A stretch of DNA of 64,000 bases from CAYPPG01 sp964412555 (GTDB lineage: Bacteria > Hinthialibacterota > Hinthialibacteria > Hinthialibacterales > Hinthialibacteraceae). Below the pieces are notes generated by a model that saw nothing but the letters and a program-made list of their open reading frames with translations, searched no databases and had not been told where the DNA came from. How positions within the stretch are numbered: position 1 is the first letter of the stretch; each line of letters opens with the position of its first letter. The DNA lies in NCBI GenBank assembly GCA_964412555.1, contig CAYPPG010000002.1, forward strand, positions 151,234-215,233. Direction: 5' to 3'. The position numbers and the translations under genes were made by a program. Below, one piece after another: positions 35,921 through 45,204 of this stretch.

Positions 35921-36003
35921 GAATGGCCTTTGTCGATTTAGACCTCATCGTCATTCCGTGTTAACATATGGCGGTATATTTCATGATCATGTAGGATCGG
36001 CAC

Positions 36004-38742
36004 ATGCTAGAACATTCAGGACATAGGCTCTGGTGGAGTTTTGGGGAACCTCAGTTCGAAGAAGGGGAATTGGTAACAAATTTTTATTATCAAACAGGGA
36101 AACATGCGGAATTACGGCTTCCCTGGCCGACACGCCGATTTTCCGCCGCAGGTGACTTGCCGGTTCGGATTACAGATGGGACAACCGAAAGCAGCTGGAC
36201 TACCGATTTGATCTCCGGTACCATCGAAACCGGAAAACGCCTCTACGAATATCTGGGAAAGCATGCTCAAACATCCTTGATTCGTACTTTTGCCAATCTC
36301 AAAGAAGATTCCACCACACGAATTTTATGCCTGCGTTTCCCGCCACCGACGAGCGAAAACCGGGAATTATGTCTAGCACTCGAGGATTTGCCATGGGAGC
36401 TGCTTCACGACGGAGAAGAATTTATCTCCCAGCGGTACTCACTGCAAATTATTCGCTCCCATTCCAGGGAAGTGTTCACCACTTTATCCCGTTCACTGGA
36501 TATTTCGTCATGGGGAATACTGCTCGTTTCTCCTTTTGTATTCACGGAAGAAGCCAAAAACAGAGAGGTGGGACTACAACCGCTGCCGCAAGGGATAGAA
36601 GAGATTGAATCTCTACGTTTATTGGAACAACAAACTCACGGATTGATTCATATCGGCCCCAAGGTTCGAAAAAAAGAGCCTGGCGGTATTCGAACGTTTT
36701 CCGATTTTGAGAAACATCTTTCATTCGAACGGGGGGATTCCTATCAACTGGTTCATTTTGTTGGACATGGAGTTATTTACGATGATGAACCCTGTCTCTG
36801 TTTTGAAGGAGAGAACGGTGGGATTGATTATATTTCCGTGGAAAAGATGCGCAGAATGTTTCTTTCCTTGAAAGATGAAAGATCTCGAAACTCTATGCCG
36901 TCCTGTTTGTTTTTGAACGCTTGCAGTTCATCCAGCCGTGGACGTTATTCGGCAGGATTTGCCTCGGGATTGCATGATCTCGGGATGTGCGTCTTGGGGT
37001 ACCAAGCCGAAGTGCGTGATGACGCTATGCCACTGAAAGCGGCCCAAAGTTTTTATCAATCCTTATGCATCGAGCAGCCTTTAAAAAATCCTCATCTTCG
37101 TCCGAATGTCATCACTGCAATTGGTTCTGCCAGGCGGCATCTTCGGAGTCATGATCATGACTCCAAACCTGTCTGGGGGCGTTTTCGAGCGTATCTTCCT
37201 TTGGAACTTTCTTTCAATGTGAGAGGCCGTGGATTCATCGAGAGAACCGTACAGAATTTTTATGCTCATTTTGCGCAATGGATGAATCCCGCCGATTATT
37301 CCGATCATTTGTCGATTGGATTTCTGTTCGCGATCTTTTTCGGTGCTTTGATGGGGCTTGAGAATCTGGCGTTTATATTGCCGGAAACCGTATTATCCCG
37401 TCACTTGACCTATCAAGAAATCGTCAGCGAATTGACGCGCATCTTTCTCGTCGGTCCATTATCGTTTCTAGCGGCGGCGATATTTGCCGCCCTTCAAACC
37501 CGCCGAAACCATCTTTTTATGCTTCCTTTATCGGGGAAAATTCCCCTTTCGCAATTAACGTGGCATTGTATTCGGGGATTGCCGATTCTAGCGGGAGCCG
37601 GTCTCGCGTTTGCCATACTCTTTTCGTATTCCTTCTCCCGCCTTGACCTGCTTACGGCTCAAACCAAGAGTATGGCCTCACTTAGTCACTTCCCTGTCAG
37701 TATTTTTTGGTATGGTTTGGTTGCTATACTCGGGATCACGGTAACACTTTCCTTTTTCGCTTCCTGTTGGGCGTGTTTACGGTACCGGGAAACATTGCAT
37801 TCCTACCGGACGATTTATTTTCTTCTGATGGTGTATACTTTATCCCTCATCGTTTCTCCTTTTATTCTGGTGCATGAAAACGGTGTTTATCACGTCATCG
37901 GATGGATATCTTTTTCAACCGTCAATATTTTTGCCTACGCTCTTGCCGTTACCAAGACGTTGAAAGAAACCTCTTGGCGCGCTTCTCAAAAGAGCGCTGG
38001 AGCGGTTCCGTTTTCTTGGAAGAAGCTACTCCCTTTGTTGGGTGGGGTGTTATTGGTTATTTTTTGTTATTTTCTGCTGGAAGAATCCGTCCGTTTTGAG
38101 GAGCAGACGATTCAAAATGCCCTTATTCGACGCCGGGAAAATATCGAAAAAGACAAGAAAGATCGATATACGGAAAAAATCATCGAACGAGCGCTGCGAC
38201 AACGGGCTATTCGGGAAATCCCGGAAGGGATCAGGCAAGCGGCGGCGGATGACTGGTTGCTCAGTATTGTGTGGGCTGACTATGTTTTATTTCAGGCACA
38301 GTATGAGGAAAATACCGATCAGCTGGATCTGTTGGCGGAATGTCAATTTCATTTGAATCAAAGTGTGGAATTGAACAAGGAAGTGCAATATAAAGACTAT
38401 TTTTGCAATATAAAAGCGATGGCGCATGTTCTCCTGGCAGATGTTTCAGACCACGCCGACGCCAAGCGGCAACAGTATCGGATCGCTTTGGAAAAAGCGT
38501 CTCAGGCGGTGGAAAAAGATGACATGAATTTTGCCTATCTTGACACATTGGCTCGCGCGGAAGCGAAATTGGCTATCTTGAATCGTGATCGTACCTTGCT
38601 CGATCATGCCGCTGAGCATATTCAAGAAGCCGAATGGCGAGCTTTCTTTTTACGCAGTCCTCGTGCAAAAGACATTCGACAATCGATTTCTACAGTAGCC
38701 GAAACCATCCAAGAGCAACAGCAGATTCTTATGCAAAAATAA
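36004..38742 (+). CDS. CHAT-domain caspase-like protein with membrane helices
   Basis: A 912-residue protein. The N-terminal 400 residues contain a CHAT protease domain: the catalytic His is H255 in VHFVGHG and the catalytic Cys C307 in LFLNACSSSS, both intact. Residues 430-690 contain about seven transmembrane helices (for example IGFLFAIFFGALMG, GLPILAGAGLAFAILFSYSF). The remainder is a helical, charged segment resembling TPR-like or coiled repeats. No signal peptide precedes the CHAT domain, so it likely faces the cytosol. CHAT proteases often act in self-directed cell death or defence, but no effector or phage-sensing gene sits here. The ATG at 36004 has AGGATCGG upstream. Confidence 0.8.
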   Translation: MLEHSGHRLWWSFGEPQFEEGELVTNFYYQTGKHAELRLPWPTRRFSAAGDLPVRITDGTTESSWTTDLISGTIETGKRLYEYLGKHAQTSLIRTFANLKEDSTTRILCLRFPPPTSENRELCLALEDLPWELLHDGEEFISQRYSLQIIRSHSREVFTTLSRSLDISSWGILLVSPFVFTEEAKNREVGLQPLPQGIEEIESLRLLEQQTHGLIHIGPKVRKKEPGGIRTFSDFEKHLSFERGDSYQLVHFVGHGVIYDDEPCLCFEGENGGIDYISVEKMRRMFLSLKDERSRNSMPSCLFLNACSSSSRGRYSAGFASGLHDLGMCVLGYQAEVRDDAMPLKAAQSFYQSLCIEQPLKNPHLRPNVITAIGSARRHLRSHDHDSKPVWGRFRAYLPLELSFNVRGRGFIERTVQNFYAHFAQWMNPADYSDHLSIGFLFAIFFGALMGLENLAFILPETVLSRHLTYQEIVSELTRIFLVGPLSFLAAAIFAALQTRRNHLFMLPLSGKIPLSQLTWHCIRGLPILAGAGLAFAILFSYSFSRLDLLTAQTKSMASLSHFPVSIFWYGLVAILGITVTLSFFASCWACLRYRETLHSYRTIYFLLMVYTLSLIVSPFILVHENGVYHVIGWISFSTVNIFAYALAVTKTLKETSWRASQKSAGAVPFSWKKLLPLLGGVLLVIFCYFLLEESVRFEEQTIQNALIRRRENIEKDKKDRYTEKIIERALRQRAIREIPEGIRQAAADDWLLSIVWADYVLFQAQYEENTDQLDLLAECQFHLNQSVELNKEVQYKDYFCNIKAMAHVLLADVSDHADAKRQQYRIALEKASQAVEKDDMNFAYLDTLARAEAKLAILNRDRTLLDHAAEHIQEAEWRAFFLRSPRAKDIRQSISTVAETIQEQQQILMQK

Positions 38743-38890
38743 TCAATATGAAAAAGAGAAGGAAACAGCAGCAATTTCTCATTCCTTTTGCCTCTTTTGA
38801 AGCAGTGATTTGAATTAAACGGAGGATTCGATTATAGTATCTTGATTCTTCAGGAGATTCTGATTGAACGTATAGTTGGGAGATATTACT

Positions 38891-39946
38891 ATGTACAAAA
38901 AAGGAACAAAATTCAGTCGAAGCATAAGGATTATTTTTTTACTCTTTTTTTTGAGCTATCCCTTTTTTGCTGATGCAAAAAGCCAGGGATCCGATATGTC
39001 TTCGGAGGACGCATTGATACGGTTGAAGGAAGGAAATCAACGTTTTATCGAGAATGAACGAACGTTTCCTCATTCCGATATAAAACGTCTACAGGAAGTC
39101 GCTGCCGGCCAACATCCCTTTGCGACGGTAATCACTTGTTCCGATTCTCGTGTTCCACCGGAATATTTTTTTGATGTCGGATTTGGAGATATTTTCACGA
39201 TTCGTGTCGCGGGGAATGTTTGCGATACCGATGAAGTGGGATCGATTGAATACGGCGTCGATCATTTGGGAACCCCCCTCATGGTCGTGTTAGGCCATCG
39301 GCACTGCGGAGCGGTTACCGCCGTCGTAAACAATGCCGAAGTGCATGGTAACATACCGGAACTGATCGACAATATCATTCCCGCCGTACAGAGAGCCAAA
39401 CAAGAACATTCCGATTTACATGGAGAGGCTTTGATCGAGACGGCAATCCGGGAAAATGTCTGGCAAGCGATCCAAGATTTACTCAACAAAAGTCCGATCA
39501 CCAAAGAACGGGTGAAAGACGGACATTTGAAAATTGTCGGTGCAATCTTGGATATCGAAACGGGGAAAGTGGAATGGCTTGGAACTCACCCTCAGCAGAA
39601 AACTTTGTTGGAGGAAAAGATCGAGTCATCTTCACAATCTGCTTTTGTGCATGTTGTCTATTTCTGGCTGAAGGAAGAAACGACGGAAGAACAACGCAAG
39701 CAGCTGATTGAGGATTGTAAAACGTATCTAGGTTCTATAAAAACCGTTCAGAGCATCGAAGTTGGGAAACCGGCGGGGACACCGCGGGAAGTGGTCGACA
39801 ATAGTTACGGAGTGTGCCTCGTGGTTCGCTTTGCGGATAAAACGGGACATGATTATTACCAAAAAGCGGAAAAACATCTAGAATTCATCGAGCGCAATCA
39901 AGATACATGGGAACGAGTCCAAGTATACGATATGATTCCGGAATAA
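38891..39946 (+). CDS. Exported beta-carbonic anhydrase fused to a Dabb domain
   Basis: A 351-residue protein; ATG 38891 follows GGGAG. The signal is SIRIIFLLFFLSYPFFADAK. The beta-carbonic anhydrase domain has zinc ligands C83 (CSDSR, with D85-R87 dyad), H136 and C139 (GHRHCGA), and RVAGNVCD. It would interconvert carbon dioxide and bicarbonate in the envelope. From about residue 255 a second domain of roughly 95 residues starts VHVVYFWLKEETTEEQRKQL and ends ERVQVYDMIPE, matching the stress-responsive A/B-barrel (Dabb) fold. The combination is unusual. It may be a dimerisation module or regulator. PduO follows 31 bases downstream. Confidence 0.85.
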   Translation: MYKKGTKFSRSIRIIFLLFFLSYPFFADAKSQGSDMSSEDALIRLKEGNQRFIENERTFPHSDIKRLQEVAAGQHPFATVITCSDSRVPPEYFFDVGFGDIFTIRVAGNVCDTDEVGSIEYGVDHLGTPLMVVLGHRHCGAVTAVVNNAEVHGNIPELIDNIIPAVQRAKQEHSDLHGEALIETAIRENVWQAIQDLLNKSPITKERVKDGHLKIVGAILDIETGKVEWLGTHPQQKTLLEEKIESSSQSAFVHVVYFWLKEETTEEQRKQLIEDCKTYLGSIKTVQSIEVGKPAGTPREVVDNSYGVCLVVRFADKTGHDYYQKAEKHLEFIERNQDTWERVQVYDMIPE

Positions 39947-39977
39947 GTAATACAATCCATAGGATGAGGATAGATTC

Positions 39978-40550
39978 ATGAAAAAGAAATACGACACATC
40001 AGGCGATCAAGGGTTCACACAAGTACGACGGGGAACACGCGTTTCGAAAGATTCACCCCGTGTGCATGCTTGCGGCACGACCGATGAATTGAACTCTGTT
40101 TTGGGAATGGCGATCTCACTCGGGGTTTCACCGAATATTATTCCTATGTTATTGAAGATCCAAGATGATCTCTTCGGGTTATCCGCGGACTTGGCAAGTA
40201 CTTCCAACTCCAGGAAAAACAAATCGCCTGCTCATATCGAAGCCAGTCATGTTACGGTCTTGGAAAACTATATCGAGCAATTGTCGGATGTGTTGAACCC
40301 CGGTTCGCAATATATCTTACCGGGGGGGGCGTTGCCGGCGTCGGTTTTGTATATGGCGAAAGATATCTGCCGGCGGTTGGAACGATGTGCGGTCACTCTT
40401 TACCATCAGGAAGAAATCAGTGAGTATGTGCTTGAATATCTAAATCGTCTTTCGGATCTTCTTCGGGTTATGGCGCGATATCAAAACCGGCAGGACGGTG
40501 TCGAAGAGACCGAATGGTCGGGAAAACCGAAAGAAGAGAAGAATGCTTAA
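39978..40550 (+). CDS. PduO-type cob(I)alamin adenosyltransferase
   Basis: A 190-residue enzyme transferring the adenosyl group of ATP to cob(I)alamin, giving adenosylcobalamin. Family pattern: KYDTSGDQGFTQVRRGTRVS at the start (nucleotide-binding loop), then ACGTTDELNSVLG, QDDLFGLSADLAS and YILPGGALPASVLYMAKDIC with RRLERCAV. Identification is firm. The last four bases overlap the stop of the convergent sigma-54 regulator. It follows the carbonic anhydrase closely and may be in one transcript, though the functions are unrelated. Confidence 0.88.
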   Translation: MKKKYDTSGDQGFTQVRRGTRVSKDSPRVHACGTTDELNSVLGMAISLGVSPNIIPMLLKIQDDLFGLSADLASTSNSRKNKSPAHIEASHVTVLENYIEQLSDVLNPGSQYILPGGALPASVLYMAKDICRRLERCAVTLYHQEEISEYVLEYLNRLSDLLRVMARYQNRQDGVEETEWSGKPKEEKNA

Positions 40551-41644
40551 GAGATTTCTTCTTTGTCCTGCACATTCCAGCGAACCAATTTATCGTAAAG
40601 AGTTTTTCGGCTCAATCCGAGTGATTTGGCCGCTTTCGATTTGTTGTTTCCTGTCAACGATAGCGTTTTCATGACGTAGACTTTTTGGACTTCATTGAGT
40701 GACAGCCCCAGGGGAAGAAAAACGCCTTCCGATGTTACCGACATAACACTACCTACGTTGGGTTGAAATTCGGTTTGGATCATGACCGATTGTTGATTCG
40801 GCAGTTGTTCCATGCTTGCGGGTTGAGCCGTAGAAGGTTGATAATTCTCCAGTTCTTCATTCTGGATCAGATGTTCAGGCAGGATGTCCGGAGTGATTTC
40901 TCCTCGTCCAATAAACACGGCTGCTTGAAAGATCGTATTCCGCAGTTCCCGTACATTTCCCGGCCAATCGTAATTTTTTAATATGTCTAATGCTTCCTGG
41001 GAAACGGACACATCGATATGGTCGTAATTCTGACAAATATCTTCCATGAAATATTGCACCAGCATCGGAATATCCCGTTTGCGCCGGCGAAGAGGGGGAA
41101 TCGTGATTTGAATCACTTGAAGGCGGTGTAACAAATCTACACGAAATCGTTTCGTTTTTACTGCCTGGTTAGGTTCTTCATTTATTGCGGCCAGGATGCG
41201 GACATCCGCATCCAATTCATTTGTTCCGCCGACTTTCCGGAACTTGTTCGTTTCCAAAACTCGTAATAGTGCAGTCTGAACCCGTTCTTCCATGGTTAGT
41301 GCTTCATCCAGAAACAGCGTGCCTCCCTGGGCTTCGGAAAAACGCCCTGCTCGATAATCCGCCGCGCCGGTGAATGAACCTTTTTCGTGCCCGAACAGTT
41401 CGCTGGACACCAATTCCGTTGGTAAAGCCGCCATATTGACAGCCACAAACGGTTTGTTATTGCGTGTGCTTCGTTCATGAATTTCCCGTGCGACGAGTTC
41501 TTTTCCTGTACCTGTTTCACCAACGATTAAAACGGGAAAATCGACGGATGCCGCTTTTTCGATGGCATAAAACACCATTTGCATCCGTTTTCCGCCTCCC
41601 ACCAACATGCCGAATTTGTTGATTCGCGGTAGTTTTTTTGCCAA
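40547..41644 (-). CDS. Sigma-54 activator without receiver domain
   Basis: A 365-residue AAA+ enhancer-binding protein. Walker A GETGTGK spans 42-48, the sigma-54 contact loop GSFTGA is intact at 89-94, Walker B region GGTLFLDEA follows, and the arginine-finger region is PPLRRRKRDIP. The C-terminal Fis-type HTH reads NNKSKAAKSLGLSRKTLYDKL. There is no receiver or GAF domain, so activity may be controlled by its level or partner proteins. It is divergent from the PRC-barrel cassette, and the 167-base gap contains a near-consensus sigma-54 promoter directed at that cassette. This makes it the likely activator (inference). Confidence 0.88.
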   Translation of the reverse strand: MAKKLPRINKFGMLVGGGKRMQMVFYAIEKAASVDFPVLIVGETGTGKELVAREIHERSTRNNKPFVAVNMAALPTELVSSELFGHEKGSFTGAADYRAGRFSEAQGGTLFLDEALTMEERVQTALLRVLETNKFRKVGGTNELDADVRILAAINEEPNQAVKTKRFRVDLLHRLQVIQITIPPLRRRKRDIPMLVQYFMEDICQNYDHIDVSVSQEALDILKNYDWPGNVRELRNTIFQAAVFIGRGEITPDILPEHLIQNEELENYQPSTAQPASMEQLPNQQSVMIQTEFQPNVGSVMSVTSEGVFLPLGLSLNEVQKVYVMKTLSLTGNNKSKAAKSLGLSRKTLYDKLVRWNVQDKEEIS

Positions 41645-41734
41645 TGTCTTACCCTCTTCTCAAAATCTCGCTCGCTCCTGATTTTTTATGATACTCTCGT
41701 TTTGATCTGAATGTAACGTAACTGATTCGGTGAC

Positions 41735-41751
41735 TTGGAACGCATATTGCT
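41735..41751 (+). promoter_or_regulatory. Sigma-54 promoter for the PRC-barrel cassette
   Basis: TTGGAACGCATATTGCT matches the sigma-54 consensus TGGCACG-N4-TTGCW with one mismatch. GG at 41737-41738 and GC at 41749-41750 are separated by exactly ten bases. Predicted transcript start is near 41762, leaving about 50 bases to the ATG at 41812. Confidence 0.75.
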
Positions 41752-41811
41752 CTTTTTATAACAAAAACAAGAGTACCGACAGAGTCCGGTCGACAGCAGG
41801 AGGTTAGGATA

Positions 41812-42570
41812 ATGTTACGGAGTGTAAAAGAATTGCTCGGATATCAAGTCCAAGCAATGGATGGTGAACTCGGAAAAGTCGATGATTTCTATTTCGAGGA
41901 CCGTGAGTGGACGATTCGCTATCTCGTTGTCGATACAGGAGAATGGCTGGCGAATCGGAAGGTGCTGATCTATTCATTCGCATTGGAACATCCCAGTTGG
42001 GCACAGAGAAAATTTCCGATACACTTCTCGAAAGATATGGTCAAAAAGAGTCCTCCGATCGATCTGGCAAAACCGGTTTCCCGTCAACAGGAAGTTGAAT
42101 TATTTGAATATTACAAATGGATGCCATACTGGGGTCCGGAACATTCGGAACATCCTCCGATTCCCGAGGAAGAACGGGCGGAAAAAGTAGAAGAATCCCG
42201 CAACACGGAAACTCATTCTTCGTATATTTTACGAAGTTTCAATGAGGTAAAAGGATATTCTATTCACGCGCAAGATGGGGATATCGGTCATTTGGAAGAT
42301 TTGATCGTCGATGACGATGAATGGGAACTCCGTTATTTTGTCGTCGATACGAGAAATTGGATGCCCGCAAAGCAGGTGCTTCTTGCCATCGAGTGGGCGA
42401 ATAAAATCCAATGGATGGAGAAAAAATTCCATGTCGATTTGCCGAAAGAGGTGATCAAAGAAAGCCCGGATTTCGATTCCACCATGCCGGTCAATCGAGA
42501 GTTCGAAATTCGTTTGTATGATTATTACGGTCGACCTGCCTATTGGGAAAATGACTGGGTTCAAGTTTGA
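41812..42570 (+). CDS. Tandem PRC-barrel domain protein 1
   Basis: A 252-residue protein with two PRC-barrel domains. The first has KVDDFYFEDREWTIRYLVVD, the second HLEDLIVDDDEWELRYFVVD. Each ends with WL..RKVLI or WMPAKQVLL. In purple bacteria PRC barrels belong to photoreaction centres; elsewhere they bind small ligands or act in stress and RNA roles. No enzyme residues are known. A strong AGGAGGT site precedes the ATG. It is the first gene behind the sigma-54 promoter and is closely paralogous to the gene at 43046. Confidence 0.85.
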   Translation: MLRSVKELLGYQVQAMDGELGKVDDFYFEDREWTIRYLVVDTGEWLANRKVLIYSFALEHPSWAQRKFPIHFSKDMVKKSPPIDLAKPVSRQQEVELFEYYKWMPYWGPEHSEHPPIPEEERAEKVEESRNTETHSSYILRSFNEVKGYSIHAQDGDIGHLEDLIVDDDEWELRYFVVDTRNWMPAKQVLLAIEWANKIQWMEKKFHVDLPKEVIKESPDFDSTMPVNREFEIRLYDYYGRPAYWENDWVQV

Positions 42571-42619
42571 TAAAAAGAAGAGAATGCAGGATTGCACGAG
42601 TCATAAAATCAAAGTTGTT

Positions 42620-42680
42620 GGAGCGCGGGCATCCTTGCCCGCATCAAGAAAAGTCGGAGCGCGGGCATCCTTGCCCGCAT
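42620..42680. repeat. Two tandem GCGGGCA hairpins between PRC and HesB-like genes
   Basis: Two copies of a 36-base unit (GGAGCGCGGGCATCCTTGCC with a following CGCATCA). Each forms stem GCGGGCA/TGCCCGC with loop TCCT, at 42625-42642 and 42661-42678. They lie inside the presumed operon between translated genes and resemble the GCCGGCA element at 19091. Confidence 0.8.
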
Positions 42681-42708
42681 CATGCAAGAAAAAAGAGGAG
42701 TCGAAGAT

Positions 42709-42972
42709 ATGTTAAATGTAACCAATAATGCAAGCGCCCATATGAATCAATTACTTGAAAATGCCAATGCGCCGGAAGATGCGGCATTGCGATTCGTGAT
42801 CGAGGGAAATACGCTCGGATTGAAATTGGACAATGAACGAAGCGGCGATACGAGTTTTTCTCACGAAGAAAAAACCGTCCTCGTTCTGGATGAACAAGTT
42901 TCACAATTATTGGATGATCGAACGTTGGATGTGGAAGAAGGAGAACAGGGAGAACAATTGAAATTGATGTAA
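42709..42972 (+). CDS. HesB/IscA-like protein lacking cysteines
   Basis: An 87-residue protein with the HesB/IscA-like beta-fold pattern MLNVTNNASAHMNQLLENAN and ALRFVIEGNTLGLKLDNE, ending LDVEEGEQGEQLKLM. Real IscA binds iron-sulfur clusters through three cysteines; none is present here, so it is unlikely to bind a cluster. AGAGGAG at 42692-42698 fits the ATG at 42709. It sits between the two PRC-barrel paralogs in a probable operon; its function in this context is unknown. Confidence 0.65.
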   Translation: MLNVTNNASAHMNQLLENANAPEDAALRFVIEGNTLGLKLDNERSGDTSFSHEEKTVLVLDEQVSQLLDDRTLDVEEGEQGEQLKLM

Positions 42973-43045
42973 TCAGCGAGGATTGTTTTCTTTGAGTTAC
43001 ATCTGATTCCATGCGAACAGAAGATTCTCACGGAGGTGAGATACG

Positions 43046-43804
43046 ATGCTGCGAAGTATGCAAGAAATATTCGGTTATCAAATTCACGCGCTGGACGGTG
43101 AGATTGGAAAAGTGGAAGACTTTTTTTTCGATGATCACCAGTGGATTCTCCGTTATCTGGTCGTCGATACGGGAAATTGGTTGCCTGACAAATTGGTGTT
43201 GGTTTATGCCTTTGCACTGGATCGACCGGATTGGGTTAAACACATCTTTCCGGTGAACATGACGAAAGAGGCGATTCAAAATAGTCCGCCAATCGATGCA
43301 GATAAGCCGGTATCGAGACAGAAAGAGATTGAGCTTTTCCAATATTATGCATGGGATCCCTATTGGATGTATCCGGATCCGCTCGGTGTTCCGGATTTTC
43401 TTCCCAGAGAAACGAAAGAGGAAGAAGAACCTGCGTCGATAGAGGAAGGCAATCCGAATTTGCGGAGTTACAATGAGATACGCGGGTATCATATTCAAAG
43501 TATCGATTCCCAAATCGGCCATCTCGAAGATTTAATTTTGGACGATGACGATTGGCGTTTACGTTATGTAGTCGTCGATACTCGAAATTGGCTGCCAGGG
43601 GGAAAGAAAGTTGTCTTGGCAACCGACTGGATTACAAAGATCGATTGGGCCGAGAATAAAATTTTCATCGATTTGCCCTCTGAAGCCATAGAAAACGGCC
43701 CTGAATATGATCCGTCTCAGCCCATCAACCGTCAATATGAAGCGCGTTTGTACGATTTTTACGGTCGACCCGTATATTGGGAGAAAGATTATTCCAAAAC
43801 CTGA
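43046..43804 (+). CDS. Tandem PRC-barrel domain protein 2
   Basis: A 252-residue paralog of the protein at 41812, sharing domain order and length. First domain: KVEDFFFDDHQWILRYLVVD; second: HLEDLILDDDDWRLRYVVVD. GGAGGTGAG precedes the ATG. Its TGA overlaps the ATG of the glycosyltransferase (TGATG), so the two are translationally coupled. A ligand-binding or regulatory role linked to the glycosyltransferase is plausible but unproven. Confidence 0.85.
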   Translation: MLRSMQEIFGYQIHALDGEIGKVEDFFFDDHQWILRYLVVDTGNWLPDKLVLVYAFALDRPDWVKHIFPVNMTKEAIQNSPPIDADKPVSRQKEIELFQYYAWDPYWMYPDPLGVPDFLPRETKEEEEPASIEEGNPNLRSYNEIRGYHIQSIDSQIGHLEDLILDDDDWRLRYVVVDTRNWLPGGKKVVLATDWITKIDWAENKIFIDLPSEAIENGPEYDPSQPINRQYEARLYDFYGRPVYWEKDYSKT

Positions 43805-45072
43805 TGAACATCGTGATGATTACCAATACCTATCTTCCTCATGTATGCGGTGTGTCCAATTCGATTCACCGCTTTGTCACTGTGTACCGAGGGAATGGTC
43901 ATCGTGTACTCGTAATCACCCCTTCTTATGAAAACACACCGGAGAAAGAAATCGATATTCTCCGAGTCCCTGCTATCCAGAATTTCAATCAAACGGATTT
44001 TTCGGTCAGCCTCACGATCCCCGGATTTGTCAATCAATTATTGGATGAGTATCAGCCGGAAATCGTTCATTCGCACCATCCGTTTTTACTGGGAGACGCT
44101 GCGTTACGCATCGCAGCCCGAAGGAACCTTCCGTTGGTGTTTACTCACCATACGCTCTATGAACAATATACTCATTATACCCCTGTAGATTCTCCGAAGT
44201 TACAAGATTTTGTCAAAGAATTATCCACGGGCTATGCAAACATGTGCGATCATGCAATTGCACCGAGTGAAAGTATCGAATCCCTCATGAAAGAACGCGG
44301 AGTCACCACTCCGATTTCCGTCATTCCCACGGGGGTGGATGTCGAGAAATTCAAAAAAGGCAACGCCGAAAACATTTGCTCAAAAGAAAAAATTCCCCAA
44401 GAAGCTTTTGTCATTGGACACCTGGGACGGCTTGCTCCGGAAAAGAATTTAGAATTTCTTTCGCATGCAGTTCTTCAATATATGAAAGAACATGAAGAAA
44501 CTCACTTTCTCGTCGTTGGAGACGGCCCTTCAAAATCCCACATCCAAACGATCTTCGAGGAAGCCGGATTGTCGACGCGTCTTCATTGTACCGGAACGTT
44601 GACCGATCAAAATTTGATCGATGCTTATCACGCGATGGATGTGTTTGCCTTTGCATCGAAATCGGAAACGCAAGGCATGGTATTGATCGAAGCCATGGCC
44701 GCCGGCGTTCCGGTGGTCGCGCTGGATGCGTCTGGTAGTCGTGATGTTATGGTCCATGGGAAAAATGGATTATTATTGGATCGAGAAAATGGAGACGAGT
44801 TTGTTTCGGCATTTGAAAGGATCGCGTCCATGAGTGAGTCTCAAAAATCAACCATGAGAGATTTTACAAACCAGTTTGTTCAATCGTTTTCCACAACTTC
44901 CTGTGCGAAACAAACTCTCGATATCTATGAAACCCTGATCCGGCAATACTCGGAACGGGACCGTGAGCAAAGCGGAATGTTCCTTGAATTGAAACAAAAG
45001 TGGCTGAATGAATGGAATATCTGGCAAAACCGGTTTCGAGCCGCCATGACGACGATGCAGAAAGAAGAATAA
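43804..45072 (+). CDS. GT4 family glycosyltransferase
   Basis: A 422-residue GT-B retaining transferase. The N-terminal domain reads MNIVMITNTYLPHVCGVSNS with HSHHPFLLGDAALR. The C-terminal domain holds IPTGVDVEKFKKGNAE, GHLGRLAPEKNLEFLSHAV and SETQGMVLIEAMAAGVPVVA, the E-x7-E region of the GT4 family. It likely adds a sugar to a lipid or saccharide acceptor at the cytosolic face. The start at 43804 overlaps the preceding stop. It is the last gene of the sigma-54-driven cassette; the 132 bases after it hold nothing I can assign. Confidence 0.87.
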   Translation: MNIVMITNTYLPHVCGVSNSIHRFVTVYRGNGHRVLVITPSYENTPEKEIDILRVPAIQNFNQTDFSVSLTIPGFVNQLLDEYQPEIVHSHHPFLLGDAALRIAARRNLPLVFTHHTLYEQYTHYTPVDSPKLQDFVKELSTGYANMCDHAIAPSESIESLMKERGVTTPISVIPTGVDVEKFKKGNAENICSKEKIPQEAFVIGHLGRLAPEKNLEFLSHAVLQYMKEHEETHFLVVGDGPSKSHIQTIFEEAGLSTRLHCTGTLTDQNLIDAYHAMDVFAFASKSETQGMVLIEAMAAGVPVVALDASGSRDVMVHGKNGLLLDRENGDEFVSAFERIASMSESQKSTMRDFTNQFVQSFSTTSCAKQTLDIYETLIRQYSERDREQSGMFLELKQKWLNEWNIWQNRFRAAMTTMQKEE

Positions 45073-45204
45073 AGCAAATGCTTCATGGATTGCAATCTCC
45101 TTTTCGAAAATCCAATTTTAGACCGATATCCTACCTTGATTTCTCTTGGTTTTTTTCATTTTATGCTTTTTCGATTTATGATCGAGCCGCGGCGATTCGG
45201 ATTT

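Noticed and set aside
36004..38742. CHAT protein as part of a phage-defence island
   Set aside because: The neighbours are a FecR-like protein and a carbonic anhydrase; no defence genes are present.
38745..38800. Terminator after the CHAT gene
   Set aside because: Only a broken, imperfect stem with a long loop and weak T tract.
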